Positions 34,688 through 42,534 of a DNA stretch of 64,000 bases are shown piece after piece. Source of the DNA: JASHPR01 sp963795055 (GTDB lineage Bacteria; Actinomycetota; Actinomycetes; Streptosporangiales; Streptosporangiaceae). The stretch is from the NCBI GenBank assembly GCA_963795055.1, contig CAWCGJ010000011.1:62001-126000 (forward strand), given 5' to 3'. Within the stretch, counting starts at the first letter, position 1. The number at the start of each line of letters is the position of its first letter. Below the pieces are notes generated by a model. It searched no databases, had not been told where the DNA came from, and saw only the letters and a program-made list of their open reading frames with translations. The translations under genes were made by a program, and so were the position numbers.

Positions 34688-35986
34688 CTAGCCGGGGCGG
34701 CCGGGCTTGCGGTGCATCCGGTAGTGCAGGACGAGGAAGGGGAACCCGAACACCGAGAACGCGTGCTCGGCCCGCAGCTCGTCATCTTGCACGTACACGT
34801 CGAGGCGCTCGGCGAAGCCGCGCACCGCCAGCACCGTGAGGTCCCGGCTGGCCGCGTCGATGTAGCCCAGGTAATGCCCGGGCTGGTCGGTGTCGCCGCG
34901 GCTGGTCAGGACCAGCCCCCCGCCGGGACGCGCGCGGGGCAGCAGCGTGGCGGTGAAGCTGGCCTGCGGCAGCGGGAAGCCGACGCTCACGTACCCGCGG
35001 CCGCCGAGCCGGTAGGTCGTGTAGATGCCGACGTAGATCGGCTCGTCGGTGTCGGTGAACGACCGGATCCAGCCCCGGACCGCTATGTCATCCGAACCGG
35101 GCAGGGCGATGGTGTCGATGCGGCTGCGGATGCCCCGTTGCGTCTCGCGCTGGTTCATCGGCACGTTCGCCTGCCCCAGCGGGCGCGCGACGACGGTCCG
35201 GTACAGCAGGTACCCCGGACGCACCCACAGCCGCCACTGCGGCACGATGTCCAGCGTGAACCGGGTGGTGTGCTCGTAGAACTCGCGGACCCGCGGGTCG
35301 AGGCCCGCCGGGTCGAACTCCGGGCCGGCCAGGTCGTTCACGGACGCGACGATGCCCACGTCGGGCGCGTCCGCGACGTACCGGCCGCCGAGCACCTCGG
35401 CCAGGTCGCGGACGTAGCCAGTGCCGACGTACCGGGACCGCGCTTCCCGCGGCACCACGAACGGCAGGTCTTCCGCCGGGACCTGCTCGGCGAGCAGGCT
35501 CACCTGCGCGTCCCGGAATACCAGCGCCGACGCCGTCCGGTAGGCCGCCATCGTGGCGCTGGCGACCACCGCCGCCGGCACCGGGCGCCGCGCCCCGAGC
35601 GCCCAGCCCACCGCGGCCCCGAACGGCGGCCCGAGCAGCACCTTCTGCGGGCGGATCCCGAGCAGGCCGGCCAGGGTCCCGGTCGCCGCTCCCACCGCGA
35701 CCGGCCCGGCGCCGGTCACCCGCCCGGCCGCCCACCCGAGCGGGGCCGCCAGCGCGGCGCTGGCCGCTATCCGCGACCACAGCGGCGGTATCTCGCCGGG
35801 ACGCTGCCGGGCCCGGGCCACCGCCTCGGACGCGGCCATCGCGACCGCCCCGGCGGCCGCGCCCAGGCCGGCCGCCCGCGCTCCCCGGTGGCCGGCCAGG
35901 GCCGCGCCGGCCACGCCGCCGATGAGGCTCGCGGTGATGACCTGGCCCGCCCGTTCCCGTGCCGCTGCCGGCTCCGCCGCTGCCAT
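34688..35986 (-). CDS. Membrane protein with large C-terminal soluble domain, unknown function
   Basis: This 432-residue protein has an N-terminal third of Gly/Ala-rich hydrophobic stretches (about residues 15-160, four to six possible helices). About 270 soluble beta-rich residues follow (RSRYVGTGYVRDLAEVLGG, FTLDIVPQWRLWVRPGYLLY, HYLGYIDAASRDLTVLAVRG). No enzyme motif is recognised. The paired Gly-rich helices recall small-pore or lipid-interacting membrane proteins. It lies between CotH and CapA genes on the same strand, so an envelope role is a guess. The ATG at 35986 follows GTGGGG; a GTG two codons earlier is possible. Confidence 0.65.
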   Translation of the reverse strand: MAAAEPAAARERAGQVITASLIGGVAGAALAGHRGARAAGLGAAAGAVAMAASEAVARARQRPGEIPPLWSRIAASAALAAPLGWAAGRVTGAGPVAVGAATGTLAGLLGIRPQKVLLGPPFGAAVGWALGARRPVPAAVVASATMAAYRTASALVFRDAQVSLLAEQVPAEDLPFVVPREARSRYVGTGYVRDLAEVLGGRYVADAPDVGIVASVNDLAGPEFDPAGLDPRVREFYEHTTRFTLDIVPQWRLWVRPGYLLYRTVVARPLGQANVPMNQRETQRGIRSRIDTIALPGSDDIAVRGWIRSFTDTDEPIYVGIYTTYRLGGRGYVSVGFPLPQASFTATLLPRARPGGGLVLTSRGDTDQPGHYLGYIDAASRDLTVLAVRGFAERLDVYVQDDELRAEHAFSVFGFPFLVLHYRMHRKPGRPG

Positions 35987-36020
35987 CCCCACAACGTACC
36001 GGTCGGGGCTGGCCCGAACG

Positions 36021-37220
36021 CTAGGGCGCCTTGATCACTCCCGACGGGAGGATGCGCGCCGCGGTCGGGCCGAAGTCCTCGGCGGACAGCTGAGCGATGA
36101 AGGCCACCGAACCGCCGCCGGGCACGGGCTGGCCCTGGCCGATGAACTGGACGGGGTAGATCCGGGCGCGTACGAACCGGCCGTCCGGTGACAGCGTCAC
36201 GTGCAGGATGGCGCTCATGTCGAGGTCCCCGGTCATGCCGAAGTTGTTGTAGCCGGCGAAGTTGCCGAGGCTGTAGGCGATGAAGTGGCCCTGGTAGAAC
36301 TGCATGCCCCGCAGCACGTGCGGGCCGCTCGCGATGACCAGGCTGGCCCCGGCGTCGATCGCCATGTGGGCGAAGGCCTCGGCGTTGCCGCGGTCCTCGC
36401 CGAGGTAGTACTCCTCGTGGCCGGTCACGTGGTCAGCGTCGGCGCCCTCGGCGCCGGCGTGCATGTAGACGACCACGATGGGCGCTTCCCGGGCGGCCTG
36501 CTGCACCAGCGCCCGCGCCGCGGGCAGGTCGAGCAGGCTGGCGTCGTAGTCGTAGGGGGCGAACGCCGCGAACGCGACCTTGATCCCGTTCGCCGTGACC
36601 ACGGTGATCTCGCCGGGCAGCCCGGTCTGGGCCAGGCCGGCCCGGTGGATCGTGCGGACCGTCTGCGCCTGCCCGGCGGCGCCGAAGTCGAAGGAGTGGT
36701 TGTTCGCGTCGTTCAGGACGGTGAATCCCGCCTGCTTGAAGTACCGGATGTAGCGCGGCGGGTTCTTGAACGCGAAGCAGTCCGGGTGCGAGGGGCCCGG
36801 GCCGCACTTGCTGGCCGTCGCCGTGGTCAGCGTGCCCTCGAGGTTGCCGAAGACGATCTGGGCCCCCGAGTCGAGCCTTTGCTTGACCGCGTCGAAGTAC
36901 GTCGCCGGGTCCGGCACCAGGTCCGGAGTGTCGCCCAGCATCATGTCGCCGACCGCCGCGAGGGTCACCGAGGCGGCCGGGGCGTGGGGCTGCGGGGCGT
37001 GCGTGGTGGCGCTGCTCGCCGACGCCGTGCTGGCGGCAGGCGCAGGCTTCGGCCCGGCGGGAGCGGCCGGGGCGCAGGCCGCGCCGAGCAGGGCCGCCAG
37101 GCCGAGCAGGGTCGCGAACCGCACGGCCGCCCGGCACGACCTGGACCCCGCCGCCGGCCGGACCCGGTGGCCGCGGGAGCCCACGACGCCGCGCCGATCC
37201 GTGACCGCTCCGCCCCCCAC
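36021..37220 (-). CDS. CapA-family metallophosphatase-like lipoprotein
   Basis: This 399-residue protein has an export signal ending LLGAAC (lipid Cys49) and a CapA/PgsA domain: AVGDMMLGD, FGNLEGTL, LNDANNHSFDFG, VVYMHAGAEG, SGPHVLRGMQFY and YSLGNFAGY. These hold metal ligands of a calcineurin-like fold. CapA proteins accompany poly-gamma-glutamate capsule synthesis, but capB and capC are not nearby, so a more general cell-surface role is likely. The GTG at 37220 lacks a clear ribosome site, and GTG 37184 is an alternative. A degenerate 22-bp repeat array lies just upstream. Confidence 0.85.
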   Translation of the reverse strand: MGGGAVTDRRGVVGSRGHRVRPAAGSRSCRAAVRFATLLGLAALLGAACAPAAPAGPKPAPAASTASASSATTHAPQPHAPAASVTLAAVGDMMLGDTPDLVPDPATYFDAVKQRLDSGAQIVFGNLEGTLTTATASKCGPGPSHPDCFAFKNPPRYIRYFKQAGFTVLNDANNHSFDFGAAGQAQTVRTIHRAGLAQTGLPGEITVVTANGIKVAFAAFAPYDYDASLLDLPAARALVQQAAREAPIVVVYMHAGAEGADADHVTGHEEYYLGEDRGNAEAFAHMAIDAGASLVIASGPHVLRGMQFYQGHFIAYSLGNFAGYNNFGMTGDLDMSAILHVTLSPDGRFVRARIYPVQFIGQGQPVPGGGSVAFIAQLSAEDFGPTAARILPSGVIKAP

Positions 37221-37265
37221 AGGGCCAACCTACTGAGGACCCGGGCTCCTGGCGGGCTCGACGCG

Positions 37266-37376
37266 AACTCCTTACCGTTCCGGCTTGCTCGCCTACCTTC
37301 CGGGTTTGCCCGCCCTATCTCTCGGTTTCTCCCCGGCCTGCCTCCCGGTTCCCCCCGCCCTACCTTCCTGGTTGGC
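37266..37376 (-). repeat. Degenerate 22-bp tandem array
   Basis: Five imperfect units (core CCTACCTTCCGGGTT on the + strand) with a period of about 22 bp start at 37266, 37290, 37311, 37333 and 37355. They span the gap between capA and the AhpD-like gene and run into the latter's 3' end. Copies diverge too much for CRISPR. Confidence 0.6.
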
Positions 37377-37956
37377 CGCCGGGCGGCGGCGTGGCTCGCA
37401 CGTCGGCGAAGCGCGGAGCCCCCTCCTCGCACGCGACCCGGGCCGCGTTGGCCGTGAAGCTGATGGCGTGGTACCAGCCAGCGAGCATCAGCAGGTCAAG
37501 CAGTTGCTCCTCGCTGAACACCCGGGCCAGCCGGTGCCAGAGGTCATCGCCGATGTCGGCGTCGTCGTGCAGGGCATCGGCCGCCTCGATGAGCAGCCGG
37601 TCCCGCTCGTCGGTCCAGCACGGGTCGCCGGCGCCGCCGTGGGCGAGGGAGGTGATCTGCGGGCCGGAGAGGCCGCCCCGCCCGGCGAAGAACGCCACGT
37701 GTACGCCCCACTCGTACTCGCTCCCGCACCGGGCGCAGGTCCGGTCGATGACGATTTCGCGGTCGCGCATCGGCAGCGAGAGCCGTTTGCTCAGCTCGTA
37801 GCCGCCCCAGCTGCTCATCGCGGCGGTCATCGGCAGGTTCCGCGCGAACGTGCGGAACAGCAGGATCGGCGGGACACCGGGCGGCATCATGGCTTCGAGG
37901 CGCTCGGCGACCTGGGGCGGATACGGCGGCTGGACGGGATCGACCCGTGGTGCCAT
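37360..37956 (-). CDS. Carboxymuconolactone decarboxylase/AhpD-like protein
   Basis: This 198-residue all-helical protein has the family's redox-like RTCARCGSEYEWGVH (CxxC with nearby His) and DLLMLAGWYHAISF. Related proteins act as peroxidases or lactone decarboxylases; the CxxC favours a thiol role. ATG 37956 has AGGAGG 8 nt upstream. It is divergent from an HxlR regulator that probably controls it through a palindrome in the gap. Confidence 0.9.
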   Translation of the reverse strand: MAPRVDPVQPPYPPQVAERLEAMMPPGVPPILLFRTFARNLPMTAAMSSWGGYELSKRLSLPMRDREIVIDRTCARCGSEYEWGVHVAFFAGRGGLSGPQITSLAHGGAGDPCWTDERDRLLIEAADALHDDADIGDDLWHRLARVFSEEQLLDLLMLAGWYHAISFTANAARVACEEGAPRFADVRATPPPGGQPGR

Positions 37957-37977
37957 CGGAGGCCTCCTGCCATTTTT

Positions 37978-38025
37978 CTGATTCCGAAACGACTCGGCTA
38001 AGGTAACGTTTCTGATATCGAAACG
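37978..38025. promoter_or_regulatory. HxlR-type operator region
   Basis: CGTTTC and GAAACG (38007-38012, 38020-38025) form a perfect palindrome around a 7-nt spacer. The sequence CTGATNNCGAAACG also appears twice as a direct repeat, at 37978 and 38012 (34-bp period). It lies in the 82-nt gap between divergent genes. Confidence 0.6.
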
Positions 38026-38038
38026 CAAGGGGTGGGCC

Positions 38039-38389
38039 ATGGCCGCGCGGTCACCGCGCCCCGGTGAGCCGGTCCGGGGATCGACGACCGGCCGGCCGCT
38101 GATGGCGGCGATGGACCTGCTGGGGCGCCGCTGGGCGCTGCGGATCCTGTGGGAGCTGCGCGACGGGCCGCTCGGCGCGCGCGCGCTGCAGGTCCGATGC
38201 GACCGGATGTCCTCCAGCGTGCTGTACGAACGGCTGGACGAACTCACGGATGCAGGCCTGCTGACCCGGGACGAGGCCGGCGCCTACCTGCTGACCAACC
38301 TGGGAGCAGCTCTCGCGCCTGCGCTCGAATCACTCGACTCCTGGGCCCGGCGCTGGTCGGAGGCGCTGCAGCGGGCCGACCCCCGGTGA
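38039..38389 (+). CDS. HxlR-family winged-helix regulator
   Basis: This 116-residue protein has LLGRRWALRILWELRDGPLG at the start of the winged helix, SSSVLYERLDELTDAGLL for the recognition helix and a C-terminal dimer helix. HxlR proteins sense aldehydes, quinones or oxidative stress, usually from next to their target. The divergent AhpD-like gene and the GAAACG palindrome make an autoregulated pair likely. No Cys is present, so thiol sensing by this protein is unlikely. Confidence 0.9.
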   Translation: MAARSPRPGEPVRGSTTGRPLMAAMDLLGRRWALRILWELRDGPLGARALQVRCDRMSSSVLYERLDELTDAGLLTRDEAGAYLLTNLGAALAPALESLDSWARRWSEALQRADPR

Positions 38390-38512
38390 TCCGGCCCGGG
38401 AGGCCCGCCGCCGTCCCGACGTCCCCAAGCCCGCGATCCAGCCGAACGGCATCGGTCCCGCTCCCGTAGTTCAGGTAAACGGGGAGGCGCGGAGATGCTG
38501 GGCCGTCCGGTG

Positions 38513-39697
38513 TTAGAGGTGGTGCGCCGCTAGGTGCGCCCCGAGGGCGTCGTAGCCGAAGTCGGCCGCCGGATCACGCCACACCGAATGGGCGTGGTTC
38601 GCCTGGCGCTGGGTGTTGTCGTACTCGATGAGCAGCCGCGGGCCCTGCAGGCGGTAGTAAAGCGGCTGGCCCGGCGCGGTGGGCCCGGCCCAGGCCAGGT
38701 GCACGGCATCCAGCATCGCGTCATCGGAGTAGTCGCCCTGCGGCGACAGGCCGTCCGGGACCCGCCCCAGGTAGGCGCCCAGCAGCACCCGCAGCAGCTG
38801 CCGCTGCTGCGGGTCGAGCTCCCGGGCCGGCAGGCCCTTGGGCACGCTGGTCAGCGCGAGCCGCTGGTAGTCGCCGGCGTCGTACCCGGAGGCCCGCTCG
38901 GCGTCGGCGTCCATCCGGGCTACCCGCTCGGCGAGGTCCGGCTCGGTGAACGGCCGGCGCCACACGTCGCGCAGGTACAGCATCCGGTCGCCGTCCGCTA
39001 CGGACGCCCGGTTGCCGCCGATGATGTCCGCCGGCGCCCGGTCGAGCAGGGTCACGCGGGCGGCCCGCCCGGGGTCGAGCGAGCGGACCAGCTCACGGGC
39101 CAGGTCCTCGGCTCCCGCCAGCGGGCGCAGCGGCGCGGGTCCCAGCAGGGGCGAGACCGCCGGGTCGGCGCCGAGGAAGCACGGCGTCGTCGAGCGGACC
39201 ATGCCGTCGACGACCAGGTTGTTCAGCGAGATGTGGTGGCCGCCGAAGCGCCAGCCCCACGGCGCCGCGCCGCCGGGCTCGCCGAACACCCGCAGGTAGT
39301 AGAGGCCAGGGTCACGGCCCCGCTCGCGGCCCCAGTCCACGGACCAGCCCTCGACCTGATCGAGCACGTTGTCCAGCCCGATGATGGTGGCGACGGTGAC
39401 GTACCCGGCGGTGGAGAGCCCGGAAGCGACCAGCTGGTGGGCCAGCCGCTGCTGGCCAGGCCGCTGGGCGCCGAGCGTCAGGCCGCCGTGGTCGGTGGGG
39501 GTGTAGAACCAGCGCCTGCGCTCGGCGTCCGGGTCGGCGTCCGGGCTCGGCGCGCCGCCGGCGGCCGCCGCGCGCTGCGCGGGGTCGAGCACGTCAAGCC
39601 AGGCAGCCGCCGCGGCGGCCATGCGCGCCGCGACCTCCCGGGCCACGCCATCCCGGCTCGTGGCGTCCTGGCCCGTGGCCGTTCCGGTGGTGTTCAC
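38513..39697 (-). CDS. DUF3500 family protein
   Basis: This 394-residue cytoplasmic protein matches the DUF3500 family: RRWFYTPTDHGGLTLGAQRP, FGGHHISLNNLVVDG, SVPKGLPARELDPQQRQLL and LLIEYDNTQRQANHAHSVWR. The conserved His residues and the Glu/Asn-His cluster suggest a metal site, but no reaction is known. GTG 39697 has AAGGAGG 4-5 nt upstream. Earlier in-frame codons would run through Arg-rich, noise-like sequence. It has no obvious partner. Confidence 0.88.
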   Translation of the reverse strand: MNTTGTATGQDATSRDGVAREVAARMAAAAAAWLDVLDPAQRAAAAGGAPSPDADPDAERRRWFYTPTDHGGLTLGAQRPGQQRLAHQLVASGLSTAGYVTVATIIGLDNVLDQVEGWSVDWGRERGRDPGLYYLRVFGEPGGAAPWGWRFGGHHISLNNLVVDGMVRSTTPCFLGADPAVSPLLGPAPLRPLAGAEDLARELVRSLDPGRAARVTLLDRAPADIIGGNRASVADGDRMLYLRDVWRRPFTEPDLAERVARMDADAERASGYDAGDYQRLALTSVPKGLPARELDPQQRQLLRVLLGAYLGRVPDGLSPQGDYSDDAMLDAVHLAWAGPTAPGQPLYYRLQGPRLLIEYDNTQRQANHAHSVWRDPAADFGYDALGAHLAAHHL

Positions 39698-39862
39698 GCG
39701 GCCTCCTTCCCGGTGGCTCCCGCCCCGCGGGCGCGGCTCGCCCGGCGTGTCCCTTCCCAGTCTCCCCGGCCCGGCCGCGGCCCCGCCAGACCGGTTACCG
39801 AAGGCGGGCCGGAGGCCGGCGGCCGGTGCGTAAGGGCCAGTAACTGCGTGGCTTAATACATG

Positions 39863-39884
39863 CGTATGCGATACCATCGTATGC
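39863..39884 (+). promoter_or_regulatory. CGTATGC direct repeats upstream of VapB
   Basis: CGTATGC occurs at 39863-39869 and 39878-39884 with a 15-nt period, ending exactly at the antitoxin ATG. Ribbon-helix-helix antitoxins commonly bind short repeats there to autorepress. No Shine-Dalgarno is present. Confidence 0.55.
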
Positions 39885-40133
39885 ATGGCGCAGGTGGACA
39901 GGTTCTCGGTGACGATGCCTCCAGATCTGGGGGAAGGCGTCCGCCAGGCCGCGGCGCGGCAGGGGATCAGCGTGTCCGCATGGCTCAGCGAGGCGGCAGC
40001 CGACAGGCTCAGGAACGAGCTGCTCGGCGCGGCCCTGGACACGTGGGAGTCGGAAGAGGGCTCCTTTACCGAGGCTGAGCTCGACACGGCGGCGGCGCAG
40101 CTGGGCCTGGCGCCGCGTTCGGACGTCGCGTGA
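39885..40133 (+). CDS. Ribbon-helix-helix antitoxin (VapB-like)
   Basis: This 82-residue protein has a CopG/RHH start (DRFSVTMPPDLGEGVRQAAA, ISVSAWLSEAA), a DNA-binding dimer fold, and an acidic C-terminal half (DTWESEEGSFTEAEL) suited to wrap a basic toxin. It should neutralise the PIN toxin encoded immediately downstream (4-nt overlap) and repress its own promoter via the CGTATGC repeats. Confidence 0.85.
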   Translation: MAQVDRFSVTMPPDLGEGVRQAAARQGISVSAWLSEAAADRLRNELLGAALDTWESEEGSFTEAELDTAAAQLGLAPRSDVA

Positions 40134-40507
40134 AGGCGGTACTCGACGCCGGCGCGCTGGTCGCCATCGACCGTCGTGACCGGGCGGTGGGTGCCCAGCT
40201 GCGCGTGCTCCAGCAGCGGGGGGTACCGCTGCGGGCAAGCGCCGCGGTGGTCGGCCAGGTCTGGCGCGACGGCCGCAAGCAGGCCAACCTGGCGCGCGTG
40301 CTGGCCGGTACCGGCATCGAGCCGCTGGGCTCGGACGACGGCCGGCGGATCGGCGAGCTGCTCGCCCGGGCCGGCTCGGCCGACGTCGTTGACGCGCACG
40401 TGGCGCTCCTGGCCGCGCCGGTCGACGTCGTGCTGACCAGCGATCCGGACGACATTCGCGCGCTGCTGCGGGCACGCGGAGTCCCGGCGCGCGCGCTGCC
40501 GGCCTGA
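40130..40507 (+). CDS. PIN-domain toxin (VapC-like)
   Basis: This 125-residue PIN nuclease, likely an RNA cleaver, has acidic positions VLDAGAL (Asp6), SADVVDAHVA and TSDPDDI. The second classic acidic site is Gln in AAVVGQVWRDG, as in many actinobacterial relatives, so the metal set may be altered. It overlaps the antitoxin by 4 nt (GTGA), the usual coupled layout. VapBC modules are often mobile, but no integrase, transposase or direct-repeat boundary is visible here. Confidence 0.85.
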   Translation: MKAVLDAGALVAIDRRDRAVGAQLRVLQQRGVPLRASAAVVGQVWRDGRKQANLARVLAGTGIEPLGSDDGRRIGELLARAGSADVVDAHVALLAAPVDVVLTSDPDDIRALLRARGVPARALPA

Positions 40508-40569
40508 GGCGCGACCTGGCCCGCGCGCAGGCGTGCGGCGCAGCCCGGTCAGGGCCGTGTGGCCGGGGC

Positions 40570-42531
40570 TCAGGAGCCGCGCGGCTCGCGCATGGTTCTG
40601 CGGTCGTCGGCCAGCCGCCGGGTGATGCCTTCCCGGTCTAGCCACTCCAGGAGCGGGATCACGACCCGGCGCGTCGTCTGCAACGCCTGCCTGGCCTCGG
40701 CCGCCGTGAACGGTTGCGGCAGCCCGGCCAGGATCCGCGCCGCCCGCCCGGCCGCGTCGGGGGCCAGGATCACCTGGCCGGGCAGGCGGCGGAGCAGGCC
40801 GGCGCGCTCCGCCGCCGCGGCCGCCCGCGGGTCGAGCCCGAGCTCGCGCAGCCGCCCGGCGTCCGGCGCGCTGAACGGGGCGTCCGCCAGGTCGGCCAGC
40901 ACCGCCCGGACCGCGTCAGCCGCCTGCGGCGGCAGGCGGGCCCGGCCGAACGGCTCCGTGGTGCCACCGGTGCCGGGCGGCCGCCCCGGCGCGCCAGCGC
41001 GGCCGGGTTCGTCCGGCGGCCCGGTTCCGCGGGGGCGGCCACGGCTCAGGTACCCGCCGCTCGCGTGGAGCATCTCGTCGGCGCTGCCCTGCGGGGCGTC
41101 GGCGGCGAGGGCCTCGACCAGGACGCGGTCGGGCAGGCCCAGCTCGGCCCGGGCCGCTTCCAGCGGCAGGCCGGGGGCGAGCGGATCGCGTGTCGCGTGC
41201 GCGGCGACGGCCGCGGCCAGGAGCTGGCGCAACCGCTGCCAGTGCGCCGGGTCGGCCAGCCATTCCCCGCTGACCGGCGGTGGCAGGTCGCGCAGGCCCA
41301 TGGCCAAGGCCTCGCTGGCCCGCAGCAGGAGGTGACGGCGCAGCAAATCGGGTGTGGTCGGGGGCTCGGACCACGAGCTCAGTTCCCGCTCCGCGGCCGC
41401 GGCGGTACCTGTGCCGCGCAGCCGCGGCGGCGAGACGTCGATCACGGTCGCGCCGAAGACCGGCCTGCCGCTGGCCTGCCCGGCGGCCGCGCCCGGGTCG
41501 CGGAGCAGCACGCGGTCGCCGATGTGCAGCGGCAGCGGGCGATCCAGGCTCAGCCGGGCGAAACGGCCCCCCAGCATCCGGACCCTGGCCACGGCACGGG
41601 CCGAGCCGATGTGCATCGCGAGCCGGGACGGCAGCCGCACCGGGCCGGGCCGGACCGGGCCGGCCGACCGCACCCCGCCGGGCGGCCGGCGCTCCGCCGG
41701 GCGCGGGGCCAGCCGGACATCGATCACGCTGGTGACCGTCCAGCGGCCGGCCTGGATGAGGGCCATGCCGCGGCCCACCTCCCGGGTGCTCACGCCGCGC
41801 AGGTTCAGGGCCACCCGGGCCACGCCGCTGACCCGATCGGCCGGCGTGCCGAGCGACTGCACGCCCCTGACCCGCAGCGTGCGCAGGGACGGGGTGAGCA
41901 CCAGCTCGTCCCCGGTGCCCACGGTCCCGGCGGGCAGGGTTCCGGTGACCACGGTCCCGCTGCCCTTGATGGCAAACACCCGGTCCAGCCAGAGCCGGAC
42001 ACCGCCGCCCGGGTCGGGCGCGGGCAGCCGCGCCGCGAGCCGGGCGAGCGCGGCGATCAGGTCGGGGAGGCCCTGGCCGGTGAGCGCGCTGACCGCCACG
42101 GCTTCCGGCCCGCCGCCCTGGCCGAGGCTGGTGCCGGCGATCTGGAGCAGGGCCTGCCGCAGCGCCGGTGCCGGGTCGGCCAGGTCGGCCCGCGTGATCG
42201 CCAGGATCCCGTCGCGGATCCCCAGGGCATCGATGGCCGCCAGATGCTCGGCCGACTGGGGCTTCCAGCCCCCGTCGGCGGCGACCACGAACATCACCGC
42301 GGGCACCGGGCCCGCACCGGCCAGCATGTTGGTGACGAACCGCTCGTGCCCGGGCACGTCGACGAACGCGACCTGGCCCCCAGACGGCAGCGTCATCCAC
42401 GCGAAGCCCAGGTCGATCGTCATGCCCCGGCGCCGCTCGGCTTCCCAGCGATCCGGCTCCATCCCGGTCAGCGCGCGCACCAGCATCGACTTCCCATGAT
42501 CCACATGGCCGGCGGTGGCGACGACGTGCAC
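40570..42531 (-). CDS. selB: Selenocysteine-specific elongation factor SelB
   Basis: This 653-residue GTPase delivers Sec-tRNA to UGA codons that precede a SECIS hairpin. It has a G-domain start GHVDHGKSMLVRALTG, GMTIDLGFAW, DVPGHERFV and ITRADLAD (NKxD variant). EF-Tu-like domains 2 and 3 follow, then a long C-terminal region with winged-helix segments that bind the SECIS (QALQTTRRVVIPLLEWLDRE near the end). It starts at GTG 42531, 3 nt after selA's stop. The C-terminal part should recognise the SECIS of the selenoprotein at 54150-54689. Confidence 0.93.
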   Translation of the reverse strand: MHVVATAGHVDHGKSMLVRALTGMEPDRWEAERRRGMTIDLGFAWMTLPSGGQVAFVDVPGHERFVTNMLAGAGPVPAVMFVVAADGGWKPQSAEHLAAIDALGIRDGILAITRADLADPAPALRQALLQIAGTSLGQGGGPEAVAVSALTGQGLPDLIAALARLAARLPAPDPGGGVRLWLDRVFAIKGSGTVVTGTLPAGTVGTGDELVLTPSLRTLRVRGVQSLGTPADRVSGVARVALNLRGVSTREVGRGMALIQAGRWTVTSVIDVRLAPRPAERRPPGGVRSAGPVRPGPVRLPSRLAMHIGSARAVARVRMLGGRFARLSLDRPLPLHIGDRVLLRDPGAAAGQASGRPVFGATVIDVSPPRLRGTGTAAAAERELSSWSEPPTTPDLLRRHLLLRASEALAMGLRDLPPPVSGEWLADPAHWQRLRQLLAAAVAAHATRDPLAPGLPLEAARAELGLPDRVLVEALAADAPQGSADEMLHASGGYLSRGRPRGTGPPDEPGRAGAPGRPPGTGGTTEPFGRARLPPQAADAVRAVLADLADAPFSAPDAGRLRELGLDPRAAAAAERAGLLRRLPGQVILAPDAAGRAARILAGLPQPFTAAEARQALQTTRRVVIPLLEWLDREGITRRLADDRRTMREPRGS

Positions 42532-42534
42532 GGC

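Noticed and set aside
37266..37376. CRISPR array
   Set aside because: Units are adjacent without spacers and are too diverged; no cas genes.
39885..40507. VapBC as part of a mobile island
   Set aside because: No integrase, transposase, att-like repeats or composition change beside it.
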